Positions 1 to 8,735 of a stretch of DNA of 64,000 nt are shown here, piece by piece. The notes beneath the pieces were generated by a model, which was given only the letters and a program-made list of their open reading frames with translations, was not told the origin of the DNA and made no database searches. Source of the stretch: Variovorax sp. DXTD-1 (GTDB lineage Bacteria; Pseudomonadota; Gammaproteobacteria; Burkholderiales; Burkholderiaceae_C); NCBI RefSeq assembly GCF_003984625.1, contig NZ_RWKH01000021.1:44009-108008 (forward strand), read 5' to 3'. Each line of letters opens with the position of its first letter. Within the stretch, counting starts at the first letter, position 1. The translations under genes and the position numbers were made by a program.

Positions 1-1260
1 GCGGCCCGAGATCAAGATCTCTCCCGTTTCGATCTTCTGGATTGCAGATTTTCCGAGATACCAGATCGTTCCTCGGCCTTCACCGGGGCGGTACTCTGCT
101 ACTCGAACGAAACCCTTCTTTGCCAGTTGCCTGAGGTATTCAGGAGATGCGCGCCAGTTTCCTTCCGAACCATCGCTCTTTAGCGGCCAAACCGCAGTAG
201 CTCCAGCTGGTATCTGCCAAGCATCCCGAGGAGTTCCAAGAGGCTTTGAATCACCGGCTCCGACCATTTCTCGGGATTCAGGTCGGATGTAAACGGGATA
301 GAAGAGCGCTGGGCGATCTACGCGACGAGAATTTGTCCCACTACGCAGGAGTGATTCCCAGCGCACAGTGCTCGGATTATGGGAGGGCTTGTCGTTGAGT
401 AGATCATCTGCCACCAGAGGGGGTTCGGCAGAGCCGATGAAAAGGAAGTAGGCGTATTCCTCGACTCGGGCAAGCTGCTGCTTTCTCGTCTGACCAGGCG
501 CATTGATTACGATGGTGACCATCTGCATTCGAGCGTCCGGAAACATCTTCTCCAGCAGCATTCCGAGGTGCAGATATTCCTTCTCGTCAATCGTCACAAC
601 GAGTACAGAGTTGTCCGGCCTGAGGAGACGCTTGGCGAGCTGAAGCCGCCTCTCCATAAATGCGAGCCACTTACTGTGCCGCCAGCCATCGTTGCCGTCA
701 ACATAGTCGTTGTTGTACTTCCAGTCGCGCGCGCCGGTGTTATACGGCGGATCGATGTAGATACAGTCCACCTGTCCCGCGTAAAGATATTCCAGCAGCT
801 GCAGCGCGTGGTAGTTGTCGGCTTCGATCAACGTATGCCAAGGCGCGTCCGCCGGGCCGTTGGCCACGGCATCAACCGGGACCAGTGATGGAAAGATCGG
901 GTCGCCGAACTGGCGAACGACCAAGAGTTCCTCGACGGCCCATTGAGAGGCTGCGACCGGGGCATCGCGATCGGGCGTATGCCCAGCGGCCTGTTGAGCC
1001 TCCCTCCCTGGCTTCACGCAGACGGCCATGCCATTCCTGATCTGCTGGACCTGCCAAACGTCCTTGATCGGCCCATCGCGCCGGCAAACCAGATCGCCGC
1101 GTCGCGGCTTGGCCTTGCGTAGCGGCAGCAACTCCGGAAGATGGTCCTCGAACACGAGGCCGAATTTCTTGCCCCTCGATGCGTTGGCCCACTCGGCCGC
1201 TAGCCGATCGCGTAGACGTGGGTCGCTGACTTGCGAAATCAAGTCGTGGATGGCTGACAA
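1..1260 (-). CDS. Site-specific DNA methyltransferase, type III Mod-like (partial, runs off the left edge)
   Basis: The product would transfer a methyl group from S-adenosylmethionine to an amino group of a DNA base. The visible 420 codons contain the catalytic motif DPPYNTG at residues 170-176, preceded by a segment (VDCIYI) typical of beta-class N6-adenine enzymes. In that class the SAM-binding FxGxG motif comes after the catalytic motif and would lie beyond position 1. The start is the TTG at 1258-1260: an in-frame stop lies about 21 bases upstream, no ATG or GTG fits, and a GAGG ribosome-binding sequence precedes it. GC content is visibly lower than in neighbouring genes, which suggests horizontal acquisition. 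A restriction partner, if any, would lie off the left edge; its absence here says nothing. Confidence 0.85.
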   Translation of the reverse strand, partial: MSAIHDLISQVSDPRLRDRLAAEWANASRGKKFGLVFEDHLPELLPLRKAKPRRGDLVCRRDGPIKDVWQVQQIRNGMAVCVKPGREAQQAAGHTPDRDAPVAASQWAVEELLVVRQFGDPIFPSLVPVDAVANGPADAPWHTLIEADNYHALQLLEYLYAGQVDCIYIDPPYNTGARDWKYNNDYVDGNDGWRHSKWLAFMERRLQLAKRLLRPDNSVLVVTIDEKEYLHLGMLLEKMFPDARMQMVTIVINAPGQTRKQQLARVEEYAYFLFIGSAEPPLVADDLLNDKPSHNPSTVRWESLLRSGTNSRRVDRPALFYPVYIRPESREMVGAGDSKPLGTPRDAWQIPAGATAVWPLKSDGSEGNWRASPEYLRQLAKKGFVRVAEYRPGEGRGTIWYLGKSAIQKIETGEILISGR

Positions 1261-1730
1261 GTGTGGTCCTCGTTTCTGGTTCTACCGGTCGACCGACAAG
1301 GTCGATCCAGTTGGGTACTTTGGTGTTGTTGTGGCAACCCAGCGATTGCCGATTTCGCAGAGTTTGCCAAAACCGTGGCGCCGATCGACTAGCAGACAAC
1401 TCGGATCGAGCTGCGTACGGCAAGCATAAGCGACCGGTTTCGGCGCTCGCAGCCCCTCGGCAGTCAAACCCTATCGGCCGCAATCAGGCTGAAGCCGACT
1501 TTGCGGCGGACTTGAATGAGCTTACCCAGGCAGCTTGTCAAGATCCCTTCGCCATAGTTGCGTTTCTAGAACTTCAACTCGATGCACCTCCTGGTGCTCG
1601 GCATCCACCGCGCCAGAAGATGGGAGAGGAATCGGCCCAGTCCCCCTACCCCATCGGCCTCCAACTAGCATCGGATTCGGTCAAATTTCCTCGAACCAAT
1701 CGGACGATAGAACCGCATCCCCCAGACAAG
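1261..1730. other. Gene-free stretch between the methyltransferase and tRNA-Arg
   Basis: No convincing gene is seen in these 470 bases. One open frame on the plus strand crosses the region, but it runs on through the antisense of the tRNA and resembles no known protein. The base composition is mixed. I see no duplicate of the tRNA 3' end that would mark an integration site, although the location between a possibly acquired gene and a tRNA would fit an old island boundary. Confidence 0.5.
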
Positions 1731-1770
1731 AAAACAAAAAAGCCGGACACCCTTGAAAGTGTCCGGCTTC
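1731..1770 (-). terminator. Rho-independent terminator downstream of tRNA-Arg
   Basis: A perfect stem of about 10 bp (AGCCGGACAC paired with GTGTCCGGCT, 1741-1750 and 1759-1768) is followed on the minus strand by a T-rich run (the A-rich bases at 1731-1740). It sits just past the CCA end of the tRNA. Confidence 0.85.
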
Positions 1771-1778
1771 TTGCTATT

Positions 1779-1853
1779 TGGTCCCGCCGCCAGGAATCGA
1801 ACCTGGATCTCAGCCTTCGGAGGGCCGAATTCTATCCGTTGAAATACAGCGAG
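1779..1853 (-). tRNA. tRNA-Arg (anticodon CCG)
   Basis: The minus strand folds into a full cloverleaf. The acceptor strands CTCGCTG and CGGCGGG pair over seven positions with two wobble pairs, followed by discriminator A and an encoded CCA. The anticodon stem CGGCC/GGCTG encloses the loop CTCCGAA, giving anticodon CCG. The T arm is CCAGG-TTCGATT-CCTGG. The D stem is short, with one mismatch at the outer pair, and the first pair is C-G rather than the usual G-C. The tRNA reads CGG arginine codons and is followed by its own terminator. Confidence 0.87.
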
Positions 1854-1893
1854 GAATCTGGGTTCCGGCAGAACCGGAGCCCCGCATTATCGC

Positions 1894-2562
1894 CTATGAA
1901 GCGACGACTTCTTCGGCTTCGTTCCCGATACCTGCGGCCGAGTTCCGCCCAAAGCCCAGCCCGGCCAGGTAAACGCGGAACGTGCGCCGGCCGGTAAGCA
2001 CCAGGTCGAAGGCGGTCGGGTCGAGCAGCCAGTTCTGAATGAGTCCGCTGATGAGCGCGTGCAAGCCTTGGGCGGCCACGTGGCCGGGCACCGGGAGCTT
2101 GAGCTGGGCGCGGCGCGCGGCCAGGCGCAGCGCCTTTTCGAAATCGGCCACGCAGGCATTGCGCGCATCCAGGTGCCGCTGCTGCACCGAGGCCATGTCG
2201 TGCGTGTATTCGACCTTGTGGGTGGCCACGTCGAACACGCGGCGCACCTGGGGGTCGGTGGCCATGAGGGTCAGCGCGTGCACCATGCCCTCCTCGATCT
2301 CGGCCAAGGGGTCGTCGTTGCCCGCCGCGGCGGCGGCCCTGGGCCCGGCTTCCAGCGGCAGGATGACGCGCTCCATCATCGCGTTGAAGATATCGGCCTT
2401 GTCCTTGAAGTGCCAGTAGATGGCACCCCGGGTCGCGCCGGCCTGCTGCGCAATCTGCTGCAGCGAGGTCTGCGAGACGCCCTGCGCCTGAAACAGCAGC
2501 TCCGCGGCATCGAGCAACCGATGCCGTGTGGCCAATGCTTCTTCCTTCGTACGACGTGCCAC
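1894..2562 (-). CDS. TetR-family repressor of the adjacent RND efflux operon (AcrR/TtgR-like)
   Basis: A 222-residue one-component repressor. The N-terminus starts ARRTKEEA and carries the TetR helix-turn-helix around residues 28-50 (TSLQQIAQQAGATRGAIYWHF). The rest would be the ligand-binding domain. The GTG start at 2562 is chosen because an AGGAG sequence lies five bases upstream and homologues begin with MxRRTKEE; the open frame itself extends further upstream without similarity. The gene is divergent from the efflux operon, with a palindromic operator between them, so it probably represses that operon and itself until a hydrophobic compound binds. Confidence 0.9.
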   Translation of the reverse strand: MARRTKEEALATRHRLLDAAELLFQAQGVSQTSLQQIAQQAGATRGAIYWHFKDKADIFNAMMERVILPLEAGPRAAAAAGNDDPLAEIEEGMVHALTLMATDPQVRRVFDVATHKVEYTHDMASVQQRHLDARNACVADFEKALRLAARRAQLKLPVPGHVAAQGLHALISGLIQNWLLDPTAFDLVLTGRRTFRVYLAGLGFGRNSAAGIGNEAEEVVAS

Positions 2563-2626
2563 CAAGTCTCCTGTTTTGTAAAGCCAAGCCCTTTCTGCAT
2601 CGTGGGGCCATTCAATCCTGTCACTA

Positions 2627-2646
2627 TACATCCATGAATGTATGTA
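2627..2646. promoter_or_regulatory. Palindromic operator between tetR-type gene and efflux operon
   Basis: The 20-bp sequence TACATCCATGAATGTATGTA is an inverted repeat with 8 of 10 positions matched. It lies in the divergent intergenic region, 65 bases from the regulator start and 95 bases from the efflux start. Its TACAT/ATGTA half-sites resemble the operators of AcrR/TtgR-type repressors. Confidence 0.75.
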
Positions 2647-2741
2647 AACTAGCGGGCTTCCCCGATGGCCCGGCTGTTTATGCAGGCTTTCTGTTCGCTT
2701 GGCGAACGCGCCATCTCCCGTCTTTGCTTCAAAGGATTCGC

Positions 2742-4007
2742 ATGCCTCTCCTGCATGTTTCGCGTCAATCTTCGTTCTCGCCGCGCCTCGCGATCGTGGC
2801 CGCTGCCGTGGTGCTGGCGCTCGCGGCCTGCTCCAAGGGCGATGCGCCCGCCGGCAAGGGTGGTGCAGCGGGCGGCGGTGCCCCGCCGGCGCCCGAAGTG
2901 GGCGTGGTGGTTGCCGCGCCAACCGACGTGGGCCTGGTCACCGAACTCCCGGGCCGGCTCGAAGCCTCGCGCGTGGCCCAGGTGCGGGCCCGCGCCTCGG
3001 GCATCCTGCTGAAGCGCGAATTCCGCGAAGGCAGCGACGTGAAGGCCGGCCAGCTGCTGTTCCGCATCGACCCGGCGCCGCTGGTGGCCGCATCGCAAAA
3101 CGCGCAGGCCACGCTGGCGCGCGCTGAAGCCAACGCCGTGCAGGCCAAGGCACTGGCCGACCGCTACAAGCCGCTGGTCGAGGCCAATGCGGTGAGCAAG
3201 CAGGAATACGCCACCGCCGTGGCCTCGCAGAAGACAGCCGAGGCCGACGTGGCTGCCGGCCGCGCCGCCGTGCAAACCGCCAAGATCAACCTCGGCTACG
3301 CCAACGTGACCTCCCCGATCGCGGGCCGCATCGGCCGCGCGCTGGTGACCGAGGGCGCGCTGGTGGGCCAGGGCGACGCCACCGAGCTGGCCGTGGTGCA
3401 GCAGATCAACCCGATGTACGTGAACTTCACGCAATCGGCGTCCGACGTGCTGAAGCTGCGCCGCGCACTGGCTGCCGGCCAGTACAAGCGCGCCAACGGC
3501 GAAGAGGCCGCCAGCGTGACGGTGGTGCTGGAAGACGGCACCGACTACGCGCTGCCCGGCAAGCTGCTGTTCTCGGACCTGACGGTGGATTCGACCACCG
3601 GCCAGGTCACGCTGCGCGCCGAGGTGCCCAACCCGAAGGGCGAGCTGCTGCCCGGCCTGTATGTGCGCGTGAAGCTGGAGCAGGCGCAGGCCACCAACGC
3701 GATCACGGTTCCCCAGCAGGCGGTTACGCGCACGCAGCAGGGCGACACGGTGTCGGTGGTGAGCGCCGACGGCAAGATCAACCAGCGCACCGTGAAGATC
3801 AGCGCCGCCAAGGACAACCAATGGGTGGTGCTCGACGGCCTGAAGGCGGGCGAGCAGGTGATGGTCGACGGCTTCCAGAAGCTGCAGATGATGCCGCCCG
3901 GCACGCCGGTGAAGGCGGTGCCGTGGAAGAAGCCGGCGCCTAACGGTGCGGCACAACCGGCAGCGCCGGCGGCGTCTGCCGCGGCTGCGCCGGCCGAGAA
4001 GAAGTAA
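2742..4007 (+). CDS. RND efflux periplasmic adaptor lipoprotein (AcrA/MexA family)
   Basis: A 421-residue membrane fusion protein that links the inner-membrane pump to the outer-membrane channel. The N-terminal signal ends in a lipobox LAAC with the acylated cysteine at residue 30. A biotinyl-lipoyl-like segment (VRARASGILLKREFREGSDVKAGQ is the key region, about residues 83-105), an alpha-helical hairpin and a beta-barrel domain follow. The C-terminus is an Ala/Pro-rich tail. The ATG at 2742 is preceded by AAAGGA. It is the first gene of a three-gene operon, 18 bases from the pump gene, and is probably controlled by the divergent TetR protein. Confidence 0.93.
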   Translation: MPLLHVSRQSSFSPRLAIVAAAVVLALAACSKGDAPAGKGGAAGGGAPPAPEVGVVVAAPTDVGLVTELPGRLEASRVAQVRARASGILLKREFREGSDVKAGQLLFRIDPAPLVAASQNAQATLARAEANAVQAKALADRYKPLVEANAVSKQEYATAVASQKTAEADVAAGRAAVQTAKINLGYANVTSPIAGRIGRALVTEGALVGQGDATELAVVQQINPMYVNFTQSASDVLKLRRALAAGQYKRANGEEAASVTVVLEDGTDYALPGKLLFSDLTVDSTTGQVTLRAEVPNPKGELLPGLYVRVKLEQAQATNAITVPQQAVTRTQQGDTVSVVSADGKINQRTVKISAAKDNQWVVLDGLKAGEQVMVDGFQKLQMMPPGTPVKAVPWKKPAPNGAAQPAAPAASAAAAPAEKK

Positions 4008-4025
4008 TAGCAGGAGCGCGCCCGC

Positions 4026-7000
4026 ATGGCCAAATTCTTTATCGACCGCCCGATCTTCGCCTGGGTGATCGCACTGTTCATCCTGGTGATGGGCGGCGTG
4101 GCAATCACTCAGCTGCCGATCTCGCAATATCCGCCGGTGGCACCGCCGGCCATCGTGATCAACGTCGCGTACCCCGGCGCCTCGGCCCAGACGCTCGAGG
4201 ACAGCGTGCTGTCCGTCATCGAGCGCGAAATGAACGGCTCGCCGGGCCTGATCTACATGGAATCGGTGGCCCAGGCCGACGGCACCGGCACCATCACGAT
4301 CAGCTTCGAGGCCGGCACCAACGAAGACCTCGCGCAGGTGGACGTGCAGAACCGCCTCTCGCGGGCCACGCCGCGCCTGCCGGCCGCGGTGACGCAGCAG
4401 GGCGTTCGCGTGGACAAGTCACGCGACAACTTCCTGATGTTCGTGATGCTGTCCTCGGACAATCCCGCCTTCGACCCCATTGCGCTCGGCGACTACGCCG
4501 CGCGCAACGTGGTGCCGGAACTGCAGCGCGTGGTCGGCGTGGGCCAGGCCCAGCTGTTCGGCTCCGAAAACGCGATGCGCATCTGGATCGATCCGGCCAA
4601 GCTGCAGGGCTTCAACCTGTCGGCAACGGACGTGAACAACGCCATTCGCGCGCAGAACGCCCAGGTGTCTTCGGGCACGCTCGGCGACCTGCCGAACATC
4701 CCGGGCCAGGCCATTGCGGCCACGGTGGTGGTGAACGGCCAGCTCGCCACCGTCGACCAGTTCCAGAACATCGTGCTGCGCGCCAACACCGACGGCTCGA
4801 CCGTGCGGCTGAAGGACGTGGCACGGGTCGAACTCGGCGGCCAGTCGTACGCCACCTCGGCGCGCCTGAACGGCGTGCCGGCGGTCGGCATCGGCGTGCA
4901 GCCCACGCCCAACGGCAACGCGCTGGAGTCGGCCAAGGCGATCCGCGCCAAGATGGCGGAGCTCCAGCGCTTCTTCCCGCAGGGCGTGAAGTGGGACATT
5001 CCGTACGACAGCTCGCGCTTCGTGCAGATCTCGATCACCGAAGTGGTCAAGACGCTGCTGGAAGCCGTGGCGCTGGTGTTCCTGGTGATGTTCCTGTTCC
5101 TGCAGAACTGGCGCTACACGATCATCCCGACCATCGTGGTGCCTATCGCGCTGCTGGGCACGTTCGCCTCGCTGCTGGCGCTGGGCTTCTCGATCAACGT
5201 GCTGACCATGTTCGGCATGGTGCTGGTGATCGGCATCGTGGTGGACGACGCCATCGTGGTGGTGGAAAACGTCGAGCGCATCATGAGCGAAGAGGGGCTC
5301 TCGCCGCTCGAAGCCACGCGCAAGGCCATGAAGCAGATCTCGGGCGCCATCATCGGCGTGACCGTGGTGCTGATCTCGGTGTTCGTGCCGCTCGCGTTCT
5401 TCGCGGGCTCCACGGGCAACATCTACCGCCAGTTCTCGGCGGTGATGGTGACGTCGATCGCCTTCTCGGCCTTCATGGCGCTGTCGCTCACGCCCGCGCT
5501 GTGCGCCACGCTGCTCAAGCCCGTGGAAGCGGGGCACCACCACGAGAAGACCGGCTTCTTCGGCTGGTTCAACCGCGGTTTCACGCGCACGGCCAAGGGC
5601 TATGAAAGCGTGGTCGCGCGCATCCTGCGCCGCGCCGCGCGCTACCTGATCATCTATGCCGTGATCATCGGCGCGGTGGTGTTCACCTACATGCGCCTGC
5701 CGAGCTCGTTCCTGCCGGCGGAAGACCAGGGCAACATCATCGTGAATGTGCAACTGCCGCCAGGCGCCACGCAAGAGCGTGCGCTGTCGGTCATGCAGCA
5801 GGTCGAAGGCTTCATCCTGAAGCAGCCCGAAGTTCAGAGCATGGTGGGCGTGATGGGCTTCAGCTTCTCGGGCCAGGGTCAGAACGCAGGCCTCGCCTTC
5901 GTCACGCTGAAAGACTGGGAAGAGCGCAAGGACCCGGCCCATTCGGCCAGCGCCCTGGCGGGCCGCGCCTTCGGTGCGCTTTCGGGCATTCGCGACGCGT
6001 TCATCTATCCGCTGAGCCCTCCGCCCATTCCTGAACTGGGCAATGCCAGCGGCTTCAGCTTCCGCTTGCAAGACCGCTCGGGCGCGGGCCACGAGGCGCT
6101 GATCAACGCGCGCAACCAGCTCCTGGGCATGGCCGGGCAGAGCAAGGTCCTGGCGCAGGTTCGCCCTGACGGACTGGAAGACGCGCCGCAGCTGGAGATC
6201 GACATCGACCGCGACAAGGCCAGCGCGCTGGGCGTGAGCTTCGACGCGATCAACGCCACGCTGTCGACGGGGCTGGGTTCGAGCTACATCAACGACTTTC
6301 CGAACCGCGGCCGCCTGCAGCGCGTGGTGGTGCAAGCCGATGCGCCGGCCCGCATGCAGCCGGACGACCTGCTGAGGCTCAACGCCAGCAACACGCAGGG
6401 GCAGCCGGTGCCGCTGTCGGCCTTCGCGACCACGAAGTGGGTCACGGGGGCCACGCAAACGGTGCGCTACAACGGCTACCCGGCCATCCGCATCAGCGGC
6501 GACGCCGCTGCGGGCTACAGCACGGGTGCCGCCATGGCCGAGATGGAAAAGCTCGCCAGCCAGTTGCCGCAAGGCTTCGGCTACGAGTGGACGGGCCAGT
6601 CGCGCGAAGAAAAGCTCGCGGGCTCGCAGGCCATGATCCTCTACGGCTTCGCGATCCTGGCCGTGTTCCTGTGCCTGGCGGCGCTGTACGAGAGCTGGTC
6701 GATCCCGCTGTCGGTCATTCTGGTGGTGCCGCTCGGCGTGCTGGGCGTGCTGCTCGCGACGATGCTGCGCGCCTATTCGAACGACGTGTACTTCCAGGTG
6801 GGCCTGATCACCATCATCGGCCTGTCGGCGAAGAACGCGATCCTGATCATCGAGTTCGCCAAGGACCTGCAGGCGCAGGGCCGGGGCATCGTGGAATCGG
6901 CGCTGGCCGCGGCGCACCTGCGGTTCCGCCCGATCATCATGACCTCGCTGGCTTTCGGCCTGGGCGTGGTGCCGCTGGTCCTTGCCTCGGGCGCGGGCTC

Positions 7001-7187
7001 TGCGAGCCAGCGCGCCATCGGCACCGGCGTGCTCGGCGGCATGGTGACGGGCACGGCGCTCGCGGTGATCTTCGTGCCGGTGTTCTTCGTGGTGGTGCGC
7101 ACCCTGTTCAAGGGCAGCGCGCGCCAGCATGAAGCCGACAAGCGGCATGCGGAGGCCGCCGGCATCACGGAGGAAAAGACCATATGA
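4026..7187 (+). CDS. RND multidrug efflux transporter, inner-membrane pump (AcrB/MexB family, HAE1)
   Basis: A 1053-residue proton-driven exporter, the usual length for the HAE1 class. The N-terminus MAKFFIDRPIFAWVIA is typical of the family. The proton-relay aspartates D407 and D408 lie in GIVVDDAIVVVENVER, at the same numbering as in Escherichia coli AcrB. Two large periplasmic loops and twelve membrane segments are expected from the hydrophobic pattern. It works with the adaptor upstream and the channel downstream. Its stop overlaps the start of the channel gene by four bases (ATGA), so the two are translationally coupled. Substrate range cannot be read from the sequence. Confidence 0.95.
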   Translation: MAKFFIDRPIFAWVIALFILVMGGVAITQLPISQYPPVAPPAIVINVAYPGASAQTLEDSVLSVIEREMNGSPGLIYMESVAQADGTGTITISFEAGTNEDLAQVDVQNRLSRATPRLPAAVTQQGVRVDKSRDNFLMFVMLSSDNPAFDPIALGDYAARNVVPELQRVVGVGQAQLFGSENAMRIWIDPAKLQGFNLSATDVNNAIRAQNAQVSSGTLGDLPNIPGQAIAATVVVNGQLATVDQFQNIVLRANTDGSTVRLKDVARVELGGQSYATSARLNGVPAVGIGVQPTPNGNALESAKAIRAKMAELQRFFPQGVKWDIPYDSSRFVQISITEVVKTLLEAVALVFLVMFLFLQNWRYTIIPTIVVPIALLGTFASLLALGFSINVLTMFGMVLVIGIVVDDAIVVVENVERIMSEEGLSPLEATRKAMKQISGAIIGVTVVLISVFVPLAFFAGSTGNIYRQFSAVMVTSIAFSAFMALSLTPALCATLLKPVEAGHHHEKTGFFGWFNRGFTRTAKGYESVVARILRRAARYLIIYAVIIGAVVFTYMRLPSSFLPAEDQGNIIVNVQLPPGATQERALSVMQQVEGFILKQPEVQSMVGVMGFSFSGQGQNAGLAFVTLKDWEERKDPAHSASALAGRAFGALSGIRDAFIYPLSPPPIPELGNASGFSFRLQDRSGAGHEALINARNQLLGMAGQSKVLAQVRPDGLEDAPQLEIDIDRDKASALGVSFDAINATLSTGLGSSYINDFPNRGRLQRVVVQADAPARMQPDDLLRLNASNTQGQPVPLSAFATTKWVTGATQTVRYNGYPAIRISGDAAAGYSTGAAMAEMEKLASQLPQGFGYEWTGQSREEKLAGSQAMILYGFAILAVFLCLAALYESWSIPLSVILVVPLGVLGVLLATMLRAYSNDVYFQVGLITIIGLSAKNAILIIEFAKDLQAQGRGIVESALAAAHLRFRPIIMTSLAFGLGVVPLVLASGAGSASQRAIGTGVLGGMVTGTALAVIFVPVFFVVVRTLFKGSARQHEADKRHAEAAGITEEKTI

Positions 7188-8602
7188 CTCACAAGAAACT
7201 GATTCCCACGGCCCTGGCCGCAGCCATGCTGCTGGCCGGCTGCTCGCTGATTCCGACTTACGAGCGCCCCGCGGCGCCGGTGCCGACCACCTTCCCGGGC
7301 GACCCGGCGCAGCCGGCGGGCCAGGCCGCGGCCGCCCTGCCCTGGCAGGACTTCTTCACCGACCCCCGGCTGACTGGACTCATCCAGACCGCGCTTGCCA
7401 ACAACCGCGACCTGCGCGTGTCGGTGCTCAACATCGAGCAGGCGCGCGCGCAATTCCAGATCGAGCGCTCGGCCTTGTTCCCGGCGCTGGGCCTCACCGG
7501 CAGCGGGTCGCGCTCGAGCCCCAATCCGTACCAGGCCTTCGACAGCAGCGCGGGCAGCGTGTCGTCGCAGTACAGCGTGAACCTGGGCATCACCGCCTGG
7601 GAAATCGACTTCTTCGGCCGCATCCGCAGCCTGAAGGACCAGGCGCTGGCGCAATACCTCGCCACCGAGGAAACGCGCAAAGCCGCGCAAATCAGCCTGA
7701 TCGCGTCCGTCGCCACCGGCTGGCTCACGCTGATTGCCGACGACCAGCTGCTCGAACTCACGCGCCAGACGATGGTCACGCGCGAAGAATCGGTGCGCCT
7801 GACCAAGATGCGCTTCGACAACGGCGTGTCGTCGGAGCTCGACTTCCAGGCCGCGAATTCGCTCGCCGAAACCGCGCGCGCTTCGTACGCACAGCAGCTG
7901 CGCACGCGCCAGCAGGACGAGAACGCGCTCGCTCTGCTGCTCGGCGCGCCGGTGCCGGCCGAAGCCACGGCCGGCGGCGCCAAGGGCCTGGACGGCATCC
8001 AGCCGATGCCGGACGTGCCCGCGGGCCTGCCCTCCGACTTGCTGACCGAACGGCCCGACATCCGCTCGGCCGAGCAGCAGCTGATTGCCGCCAACGCCAA
8101 CATCGGCGCGGCACGCGCGGCCTTCTTCCCGCGCGTGTCGCTGACCACCTCGATCGGCACCGCGAGCAGCGAGTTCTCGGGCCTGTTCGACAGCGGGTCG
8201 AAGGCCTGGGCCTTTGCGCCGCAGATCACGCTGCCCATCTTCGACGCGGGGCGCAACATCGCGGGGCTCGACTCGGCCAAGGCCGGGCGCGAGATCGCCG
8301 TGGCGCAGTACGAAAAGTCGATCCAGACCGCGTTCCGCGAGGTGGCGGACGCCCTGGCCGGCCGCGCCACGCTGGGCGAGCAGGTGCGCGCGCAACGCGC
8401 GCAGGCCGATGCCGAGGCGGTGCGCTTCAAGCTCTCCGACATGCGCTACCGCAACGGCATTGCGAGCGCGCTCGACCTGCTGGACGCGCAGCGATCGCTG
8501 TACGCGGCGCAGCAATCGGCCGTGACCACGCGGCTCTTGCAGTTGCAAAACCAGGTCACGCTCTACAAGACGCTGGGTGGCGGCTGGGCCAGCAAAGGTT
8601 GA
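7184..8602 (+). CDS. Outer-membrane efflux channel lipoprotein (OprM/NodT family)
   Basis: A 472-residue TolC-type outer-membrane factor. The signal peptide ends LLAGC with the lipid-modified cysteine at residue 20. Two repeated outer-membrane efflux domains follow, with family motifs such as WEIDFFGR (first half) and LPIFDAGR (second half). The C-terminal helix ends in QVTLYKTLGGGW, also typical. It is the third gene of the efflux operon and overlaps the pump gene by ATGA. It should form the trimeric exit duct for substrates collected by the pump. Confidence 0.94.
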   Translation: MTHKKLIPTALAAAMLLAGCSLIPTYERPAAPVPTTFPGDPAQPAGQAAAALPWQDFFTDPRLTGLIQTALANNRDLRVSVLNIEQARAQFQIERSALFPALGLTGSGSRSSPNPYQAFDSSAGSVSSQYSVNLGITAWEIDFFGRIRSLKDQALAQYLATEETRKAAQISLIASVATGWLTLIADDQLLELTRQTMVTREESVRLTKMRFDNGVSSELDFQAANSLAETARASYAQQLRTRQQDENALALLLGAPVPAEATAGGAKGLDGIQPMPDVPAGLPSDLLTERPDIRSAEQQLIAANANIGAARAAFFPRVSLTTSIGTASSEFSGLFDSGSKAWAFAPQITLPIFDAGRNIAGLDSAKAGREIAVAQYEKSIQTAFREVADALAGRATLGEQVRAQRAQADAEAVRFKLSDMRYRNGIASALDLLDAQRSLYAAQQSAVTTRLLQLQNQVTLYKTLGGGWASKG

Positions 8603-8645
8603 GCAAAGGGCCGGAGGCTGAGGCTTTCGCGCGACGGCTCCGGGT

Positions 8646-8674
8646 AGGCCTTCCGTCCTTTGGGCGGAGGGCCT
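8646..8674. terminator. Long hairpin after the efflux operon, possible terminator or attenuator
   Basis: A 13-bp stem with two wobble pairs and a three-base loop starts about 45 bases after the efflux operon. No clean T run follows it on either strand, so intrinsic termination is uncertain. The bases immediately after it form the promoter-like TATAAT of the next gene. Confidence 0.5.
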
Positions 8675-8677
8675 CTC

Positions 8678-8683
8678 TATAAT
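8678..8683 (+). promoter_or_regulatory. Candidate -10 box (TATAAT) for the cytochrome c gene
   Basis: A consensus TATAAT lies 53 bases before the cytochrome start. The -35 region would fall within the preceding hairpin and does not match the consensus, so this is an inferred site only. Confidence 0.45.
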
Positions 8684-8735
8684 CGCCGGTTGATTCGAAA
8701 AAGCCCCCCGACGAGCCCCCGTTATTGAGGACGCC

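Noticed and set aside
1263..1997. A 244-codon plus-strand frame crossing the tRNA
   Set aside because: It reads through the antisense of tRNA-Arg (giving RRQESNLD, a familiar false peptide) and into the TetR gene.
4419..7148. A 909-codon open frame antisense to the RND pump gene
   Set aside because: It is a His/Arg/Ala-rich shadow produced by high third-position GC in the pump gene; the sense protein is a full, conserved RND transporter.
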